NCBI RefSeq assembly: GCF_030247195.1
Contig: NC_080672.1
Span: 87,131,113 to 87,195,112 of the forward strand
DNA: 64,000 nt
Direction: 5' to 3'
Source: Topomyia yanbarensis
Lineage: Eukaryota > Arthropoda > Insecta > Diptera > Culicidae
Shown here: positions 57,982 to 64,000 of the stretch, in pieces
Layout: each line of letters opens with the position of its first letter
Position numbering within the stretch: position 1 is the first letter of the stretch
The notes under the pieces: generated by a model
Told to the model about the DNA's origin: nothing
The model's input: the letters and a program-made list of their open reading frames with translations, nothing else
Database searches by the model: none
Made by a program: the position numbers and the translations under genes

Positions 57982-58961
57982 CTATTTACTAGGCTGAGAA
58001 ATATTTTTCCTAACCAACAGTGTCGCGGTGGTGTTCATTTCTATCTCGTACACTTCCTTATCATCATAGTGGTTACTGCCATGTCCATGTTCGCGAATTT
58101 CTGACGGGTCACGAGTGTCGACTTCCTCAATGATGGTGCCGACCGTTGATTTTGAGATACTAGACGCAGTTTTTGTCGTCAATATTATCCGAACAGCATC
58201 CAAAATTTGGCAAATGTTTGTTTTTCAGGAAATGGTTTTGGAGACTATCGCATTCAGTTTTTACGTGCAGGGTCAGGTTGGAGGAAATATGTCTGTTCAC
58301 CTAGATTTTCACCACAAAAACACCATTTAATATACTTCCTAGATGTGTCCTTTATAATGAATACCATTTTTTCCAAATGTGACAGGAATCTTTTAATAGC
58401 CACGGTGCAAGTAAGTGGTATCAGATCTTGTAGCCGAGCATTGATTTTCTCATCGTCCATATATATGAGGATCAACCACATGTTACAAGTTGTTATGCAA
58501 AATGACTGGTTTCGCCTGGGCTAATTTGTTAAATGGCATCAGCACTGAACGCCTGACATGGTTAAACTCGTTAAAGGCGATGTTCGTAAGCATAACCTCC
58601 ATAATCACCTTCAGCAAATATTTCACATCATTAATGTTGCTCCAGACAAATACGGAGGCTATTGACTTCAGGTCTTTTCGCATAAGATCGATCGTATGCG
58701 AAAAGACCTGAAGTAAATAGCCTCCGTATTTGGCTGGAGCACTACTTCTTGCTTCTGCGACTCAATCATTCGACAGATCCCCACAGCAAGAATTAAAGTA
58801 GCAGTTTCGTTTGTCTTCCGACGAGTCACACAATATGAAGGGAACTGTTTTATCACACTCAGCATACTGAGTAGATATCCTGACCGCTGTCTTCGGTGGT
58901 TCGAAATAGCAATCTTCCTCACAATTCTCGCATTAATTTGTTGAAACCAAACAAGATTCAA
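57982..58961 (-). other. Unrecognised decayed minus-strand coding-like region
   Basis: Four adjacent minus-strand openings (58668-58961, 58483-58683, 58254-58481, 57982-58203) cover almost 1 kb with few stops. They encode, for example, NINDVKYLLKVIMEVMLTNI, VAIKRFLSHLEKMVFIIKD and EEVDTRDPSEIREHGHGS. I do not recognise the product. The hydrophobic/helical spacing could suggest a decayed membrane receptor of the insect chemoreceptor type, but this is a guess. A palindrome at 58639-58740 cuts through it and causes a duplicated peptide (FRSFRIRSI) in two frames. Confidence 0.25.
58639..58740. repeat. Near-perfect 102-bp palindrome without a loop
   Basis: Arms 58639-58689 and 58690-58740 are reverse complements with only a few mismatches. 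The left arm contains AATACGGAGGCTATTGACTT and CAGGTCTTTTCGCATA. The centre reads GATCGATC. Long loopless palindromes are usually unstable, so it may be recent, or an assembly fold-back artefact. Confidence 0.85.
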
Positions 58962-59064
58962 TTTTTTTAAGAGTCACCGAAAAACATGTTGTTTCTTAAA
59001 TTTATTTTTGAAAATTTTCGGGGGGGGCTTTAGCCCCCTAGCCCCCCCTCTGGCTACGTGCCTG

Positions 59065-60630
59065 ATTGAACTGACGATTTATTAGGGAATCCAACCCGCT
59101 TTCATCACATAATAATTCGAAGACTTAGTTTGAATATTTGTACCATTACCAACCGTCGGTATATTCAGCCTTATTCTGCATTACGACGAAATTTTTCGGA
59201 CGAACGTAGTGCGATCGACTCTGACTCTTCCGTTTACTCTTGCTGCCGTTATTAAGAATACAAATTACATTCGTACGAAGAATCGATCCATCTTAATGCA
59301 GAATAAGACTGATTTACTTCCGATGCTTGGAAACTGGTTAAAATACAGAAAAACCTGATTTGTGAAAGATTCGACCGACGTTCGTTCGAGTTTGATTGTC
59401 GCTCATTTCATGTAAATTCCAGCCAAAAATATGCATGAAATCAGTTGACGCTAGGTATTTGTAGGCAATGGTAGGCAATGAAGCATCTATTCAAGAGACT
59501 GTAAATTAGTATGCCAATAGTTTTTATGAAAGGAAAATAACCATCGAATTTTATAACTAGACACACTTTGAAATTATTAGCCCCTCTATGAAAAAATTTC
59601 AGCTCAATCAGATATAATTATAAAAATGATGCATTTTTTTTTAAATCCGATGCATGTTTGATATACATTTCTAGAGTGATCTTCCCCTAGTATCAGACAC
59701 TGATTCCCCGTTTGAATCATACACATTGAACGCTGATCCCTTTGGATGATAGACAATTCACTAAATACTCTAAATATTTCGAAAGACCTGCGTCCAGATA
59801 AGCTAAGAATTGTGTTATCCTGACTAAAGAAAGCAGATTACGTTACTAGTGACAAGCTTTTATGAAGGACTACCGTGTCTACATGCCCGCTCACAACGTT
59901 GAGATCGATGGTGCATTCAACGTTGGCTATTTCAGTGACTCTTTGCTCTAACGAACAAAAATTTTGAATGGCAATCGCACTCGACGGGACAAAATGGTGT
60001 ATCCTTTCAAACTCATGTCAAGTAACCTTTGACAGGAAATTCCACATAACCACGCCACGTGTACAAACAGCGTCCAAGAAATTTGCAGAAATATTAAAAA
60101 GAACTACTACCACTCACCACGAAAAATCATTATGCTCTTTTGGCTGAGGAGTGTGATTCTGATGATCCCCATGTGGAGACATGTTCCCAAAAATTATAGG
60201 GAGATGAGATTTCTTACAAAAGCTTCTCTTTAGAGACTACCTAATATGCCAGCTCGAGCAAGCGAAGTAAATAGTTCTTGAAATTAGAAATATGAGATAA
60301 GTCAAGGAGTTTTTGGTGCTTCCAGGAACATCAAAAATCTCATGTGACATTTCAACCCGAGACTCAACTTAGTGCAGAGCTCGTTGATGATCGACAATTT
60401 TGGGGTATTGCGAAACTCTTCACGGCATCGAGTAGGCTTCAATTCTCACGGAACGTCGTAGGGTTGTCTTCTCGATTTCTATTGATCTAGCATACTCCAC
60501 GATCTTTGCTACAACTTTAAGGAGAGGCACTGCTTCATTGCCCAGGACCACAAATCCATCCCATTGTATTTCTATTAAACTATGCTCAGTTCAAATAAAT
60601 GTCAGCTCGATTGGCATCAACCGGCGGATA
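59065..60630. other. Unassigned AT-rich spacer
   Basis: Apart from the MITE at 59166-59311 and the ATTGAACT duplication at 59065-59072, no feature was recognised. No ORF longer than about 60 codons is present. Confidence 0.4.
59166..59311. mobile_element. Short MITE, 146 bp
   Basis: The left end CAGCCTTATTCTGCATTA and the inward-read right end CAGTCTTATTCTGCATTA differ at one base. Matching continues with interruptions further inside (TTCGGACGAACG / TTCGTACGAATG). No clear target duplication was seen, so the superfamily is open. Confidence 0.65.
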
Positions 60631-60939
60631 CGTGTTTATTTGTTTATTTATTTGCTTATTTGCGAAGCAGGGAAAAGCCCGCTGGAGTGAAGGTCATTTT
60701 CACCTGTTTTCTAGTAGGCACAAAACCTTAACATCTTTTCATTGTCAACAGGCAATATGCTAACCCTAATGACAAAAAAGCTAATTACTATACAATACAT
60801 AGAATATAAATAATATACAATGATAGAACATACAAGTAAGTTCACTACCTAATAACTATGTATAACACTGACTCGAAAAGAGAAATTTACTTAAGTACTA
60901 CTTACAACATAATTCAAAAAATATTTGAAACGAAAGCAA

Positions 60940-62671
60940 CTAGACAGTGAATATGAATTCAAAAAACTTCTTTTTTATGGTGGCTCGGGACAAATTAAAG
61001 TCAAAGGCATCAGAGAGTTGGTTAAACATACGGCTCATACTGGCTATGGGTTCGTTATGACCATAATTAGTTCTAGCAATAGGAAGGCTGGAAAAAGTAT
61101 GGGATCGCAAAACACGACGATGAATGTTGAAGTTCAGCTGTTGAAGTAATATGGAGCAGTCGATATTACCTTGAATATTAACCGGAGACAAATAAAGCCT
61201 TTGCGACATTGCGACGACAACTGAGCAAGTCTAGACCGATCAAGTTACATCTGTCTTCGTATGCGGGTAAATTTACCGTGTCATTCCCGGGAAGATGGCG
61301 CAAGGCGAATCGTAACAACTTGCGTTGAACGGTCTCGACTCGGCTGATGCTGTTTTGATAGAATGGTGCCCAGACCACTGATGCATATTCTAATATCGAG
61401 CGTACTAGAGAGCAATAGAGAGACTTTAAACAGTGCACATTTGTACGAAAGATAAAGCCAAGTGTTCTGGAAGCTTTTGATGAGACGTATGAAACAAGGT
61501 ATGAGTATGAGTCAAGAATTACACCTAGATCCTTAACAGAAGAGTCTCTCCGAAGATTATTACCATAAAGTTCATAATTGAAAATAATTGATGAATGCTT
61601 ACGAGCAAAGGATATTATGGAGCACTTAGATGCATTCCAGATCATCTGATTGCAGCTGCACCATTTGGCGAAGTTTTCTAGATCGCATTGAATAAGTCTT
61701 GCATCATCGAGACATTTTACGGTGGTGAATAGCTCGTCGGCATACGAAAGCTTGACACATTTTAGTAAAGGGTGAATATCGTTCATGTATAACAGAAAGA
61801 TTATGAGTCCCAGGCGGCTACCCTGTTAAACTCCGGAGGTAGCAGCAAATGGTAGGGAAACAGTATCTCCAATTTTAACGCTCATTTGACGACCAAATAG
61901 GTAACCAACTATAAAAAGGTCCATTAAAACCCAGCTGTTCAAATTTGGCAACAGAATACGGTGGTTGATCTTGACGAAAGCTGCAGTAAGGTCTGTATAA
62001 ATCGCGTCGACTTGATGTCTTTGTTGGAGTGCATGAGTTATGTAGGATGTGTATGAAACTAAGTTTGTACTGGTAGATCGTTTCGAAATGAATCCATGTT
62101 ACTCTTCAGCTATTATGTTATGGCAGTTGTGACTGACAAACTCTAGGACGATTGACTCGAATAGTTTGGATGTAGCGCACAAGGCTGCAATTCCGCGATA
62201 ATTGCGCACGTCGCGTTTACATCCTTTTTTAAAAACCGGGAAAACAAATAATCGCTTCCAACAGTCAGAAAAAATCCCTGATCGCAGAGAGTCCTTGAAG
62301 AGGTACGATAAAGGTGTAGCGAGACTAGCAGTTTTAGAACAATCGCCGGGATCCCATCAGGACCGACGTCGCATGATTTTTTTTAGCTTTCTACATGCAG
62401 TTGTAACTGTATCAGAAGTGATGCGAAGCTGTTGACCAATGGGGAGCCCACATGGAACTCCAAGAACAGCACTAGAGATTTGTGAAGAGTTCAGTTTATC
62501 ACAGTTAAAAACACTGCTGAATTGCTTACGAAATAAATCGTAAATATCTTTGGTGGATTAAGCCTCATTTGCATCACGTATCATGACCGACGGTAAACCT
62601 GACTCCTTCCTTTGATTATTTATATAATCCCGAAAGGCCTTTGGATTGGACTTTAGGTGATTTTGAGTACG
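60940..62671 (-). pseudogene. LINE ORF2: RT domain and C-terminus, many lesions
   Basis: The minus strand reads in order: EQRTQNHLKSNPKAFRDYIN (upstream linker), RNYRGIAALCATSKLFESIV (first RT block, after frame breaks), KRSTSTNLVSYTSYITHALQ, DAIYTDLTAAFVKINHRILL (first catalytic Asp region), FAATSGV-stop-QGSRLGL (Pro of the GVPQGS motif replaced by a stop near 61826), KLSYADELFTTVKC (YADD changed to YADE), SIISFAR, LKSLYCSLVRSILEYASVVW and VETVQRKLLRFALRHLPG. The final segment (60940-61209) ends TNYGHNEPIASMSRMFNQL and FDFNLSRATIKKKFFEF. This covers most of the RT. The enzyme is dead through its stop, frameshifts and altered active site. Confidence 0.9.
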
Positions 62672-62679
62672 TTGTTCAT

Positions 62680-63348
62680 TAGACCTCTCCACATTTTGAA
62701 AAAGTTTTGAAATATACATCGGTCAGCTCAAATTTTTTTTCTAGGCGTGAATTTAAGAACTTTCGCCAAAAATGGCAAATTTGGACATGATTTAGAGGTG
62801 TCTCCAATCAAAAATCGTGTTTTTGCTATGATTCCATAGGAAGATCACTTACACTCTGATTCAATAGGCCCTACATGTCCACATATTGTCAAAGGTTGTT
62901 CCTAAGACATATCTTAACATGTTTTAACAGATGAACATAGCTATAATCGTAATAGAAAATTTGTTAACTGGATTTTTATATATAAAAGAACACCAAAACC
63001 AAGAAAAAATATTACTAATTTTCGTTGGTTTTGATATATTTTTCTATATGAAAATCCAGTTAACAAATTTTCTATTGCGATTGGAGCTATATTCACCTGT
63101 TAAAACATGTTAAGATATGTCTAAGGAACAACCTTTGATGATATGTGGGCATGTAGAGCGTACTAATTCAGAGTGTAAGTGATCTTCCTATGGAAACATA
63201 GCAAAAACACGATTTTTGATTGGAGACACCTCTAAATCATGTCCAAATTAAGCCATTTTTGGCGAAAGTTCTTAAATTCACACCTAGAACAAAAATTTGA
63301 GCTGACCGATGCATATTTCAAAACTTTTTCAAAATGTGGAGAGGTCTA
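62680..63348. mobile_element. Palindromic foldback MITE, 669 bp
   Basis: The ends are perfect inverted repeats (TAGACCTCTCCACATTTTG), and almost the whole element folds on itself. Paired blocks include CATCGGTCAGCTCAAATTTT, ACTTACACTCTGA, CAACCTTTG and AATTTGTTAACTGGATTTT. The 8-bp duplication TTGTTCAT flanks it (62672-62679 and 63349-63356), which fits a hAT- or P-type non-autonomous element. The 60-62 codon ORFs inside are incidental. Confidence 0.9.
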
Positions 63349-63712
63349 TTGTTCATGGATACGAGAGAGACGTTTGTTTAAACGACGTTTACATCTGTCG
63401 TTAGAAATAATTTTTTTTTTATTTTGATTATAGAGGTTTTAACCTTAAGGTCATTCGCCTCTTCGGATTAGAAAATTCTCTTATGAAAAATTTCTAACCC
63501 TATGTGCGGGGGTCGGGACTCGAACCCAGGTGCGCTGCGTACAAGGCAATCGATTCACCAACTACGCTACGCCCACCCCTATTAGAAATAATGTAACGAA
63601 TTTTCAATGGATGCGTGTGAAATTTCGAGGATTTTTTTCAAAGCAGACCTATGGGAAAATTTCAAACGTTGCAATGTTCTATTTGTCCAGGGAGTTTTTT
63701 TTCTAACTTTTC
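63349..63712 (-). pseudogene. LINE ORF2 region upstream of the RT, split by a SINE
   Basis: Excluding 63412-63592 (SINE plus one target copy), the minus strand reads KVRKKTPWTNRTLQRLKFSH, then after a frame break KFHTHPLKIRYIISNDRCKR and RLNKRLSRIHEQ, which joins EQRTQNHLKS beyond the MITE. The P-W-x-N/T-x-x-L and K..R..R-rich pattern is the usual linker between endonuclease and RT. The LINE sequence ends near 63712, where an RTE-like sequence in the opposite orientation begins. Confidence 0.7.
63412..63581 (-). mobile_element. tRNA-derived SINE, same family as 10694-10859
   Basis: In minus sense it starts GGGGTGGGCGTAGCGTAGTTG (box A), then CCTGGGTTCGAGTCCCGACC (box B), TAGGGTTAGAAATTTTTCAT, GGCGAATGACCTTAAGGTTA and an A-rich tail. 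The duplication TTAGAAATAAT flanks it (63401-63411 and 63582-63592). It is inserted in the LINE in the same (minus) orientation. Confidence 0.9.
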
Positions 63713-63719
63713 GGGTACG

Positions 63720-64000
63720 TACTGGTCTATAGCGAGGCAGCGTTACCGGACGAGGGAGAGCTCGACGTGGCCCCTCTAGAGGACTGCTGGAGAACAGTAA
63801 AAGCAGCCATCAACAACGTAGCTGAGGACATTGTCGGGTTCGAGGAACGGAGACAACGGAACGATTGGTTCTACGAGGAGTGCAGAGCGGTTTTGGAGGA
63901 GAAGAAAGCAGCGCGAGCGGTCAAGCTGCAGCATGGAACCCGACAGAATGTGGAACGATACGAACAGAAGCGGAGGCAGCAGACACGCCTCTTCCGGGAG
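63720..64000 (+). pseudogene. RTE-like LINE polyprotein fragment, runs off the window
   Basis: The open plus-strand frame encodes VYSEAALPDEGELDVAPLED, then CWRTVKAAINNVAEDIVGFE, NDWFYEECRAVLEEKKAARA, HGTRQNVERYEQKRRQQTRL and F(R)E to the window end. The W..v..ai...a......G....R..WF.EEC......K..AR...........R..Y...R pattern is the linker between the endonuclease and the reverse transcriptase of RTE/BovB-type LINEs. It is uninterrupted over about 93 codons, so it may be a younger copy. Its 5' part is cut at about 63715 by the junction with the minus-strand LINE. The GC content is higher than in the neighbours. Confidence 0.7.

Larger units (their letters stand above)
54392..59064. mobile_element. 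hAT-type element carrying other sequences, 4.67 kb
   Basis: The left end is CAGGCCCGTAGCCAG and the right end read inward is CAGGCACGTAGCCAG (14 of 15). The perfect 8-bp duplication ATTGAACT flanks it at 54384-54391 and 59065-59072. A GGGGGGGCTTTAGCCCCC palindrome lies just inside the right end, as in the element ending at 833. Together these support a hAT-superfamily insertion. No transposase was recognised. The interior contains an ORF1-only retroposon (55600-56741), a 102-bp palindrome (58639-58740) and an unrecognised region of decayed minus-strand ORFs (57982-58961). Confidence 0.85.
60633..63712 (-). mobile_element. Jockey/CR1-type LINE on the minus strand with two insertions
   Basis: From 3' to 5' in plus coordinates: the tail at about 60633 (minus sense ends AATAAGCAAATAAATAAACA), ORF2 from 60940 to 62671, a palindromic MITE (62680-63348), LINE again at 63349-63411, a SINE (63412-63581), and LINE again at 63582 to about 63712. 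The frame is continuous across the MITE. The 5' part with the endonuclease is missing. Confidence 0.85.

Noticed and set aside
1..64000. Endogenous viral elements and LTR retrotransposons
   Set aside because: No viral structural or polymerase motifs, no paired long terminal repeats and no gag-pol of LTR type were seen. All RT motifs here belong to non-LTR elements.

Overview
This looks like a gene-poor, repeat-dense stretch of a dipteran, most likely mosquito, nuclear chromosome. The reasons are short AT-rich spacers, two tRNA-derived SINE families with boxes A and B (one Feilai-like), several decayed Jockey/CR1-type and R1-type LINEs, hAT, piggyBac and foldback elements, and many copies of a repeat beginning TTTGCCTTTCTC that I associate with culicine genomes. 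No complete host gene, tRNA, rRNA, CRISPR or viral sequence was recognised. Nearly all recognisable coding sequence is broken transposon sequence. The species call is inference.

Layout. 1-833: right part of a hAT-like element. 834-4191: mostly unassigned. 4192-4718: piggyBac-like MITE in TTAA. 5.85-8.87 kb: a tandem repeat of about 375 bp, one unit split by a TA-target element. 10.39-10.86 kb: two SINEs in opposite orientation. 13.96-16.55 kb: a degenerate heptamer satellite (CAGAGTC) between inverted copies of one repeat. 17.85-20.8 kb: dispersed and short tandem repeats. 20.83-22.0 kb: R1-type ORF1 on the minus strand. 22.4-27.8 kb: a plus-strand LINE split by a 3.45-kb block of nested GCCTTTCTC elements. 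27.8-30.8 kb: unassigned.

30.76-44.77 kb: a mariner-type transposase scrap, a hairpin, and then about 13 kb of AT-rich satellite built on a 10-bp unit, a 19-bp dimer in the left half and a pure decamer in the right half. This is the most striking object in the window. The A4T4 tract repeats close to the DNA helical period, so strong intrinsic curvature is expected. The array shows higher-order organisation and mirrored degenerate flanks.

48.0-54.0 kb: a third LINE interrupted by a foldback element and a hAT element; the hAT contains a deleted R1-type LINE. 54.39-59.06 kb: a second hAT-ended element with a perfect 8-bp target duplication, carrying an ORF1-only retroposon with a poly(A) tail. 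60.6-63.7 kb: a minus-strand LINE interrupted by a long-palindrome MITE and a SINE, each with its target duplication. 63.72-64.0 kb: start of an RTE-like LINE running off the window.

The nested copies give a relative history: the LINEs are the old substrate, and hAT, foldback, SINE and GCCTTTCTC elements landed in them later. In several cases the LINE reading frame resumes exactly after one target duplication is removed, which confirms both the boundaries and the order.
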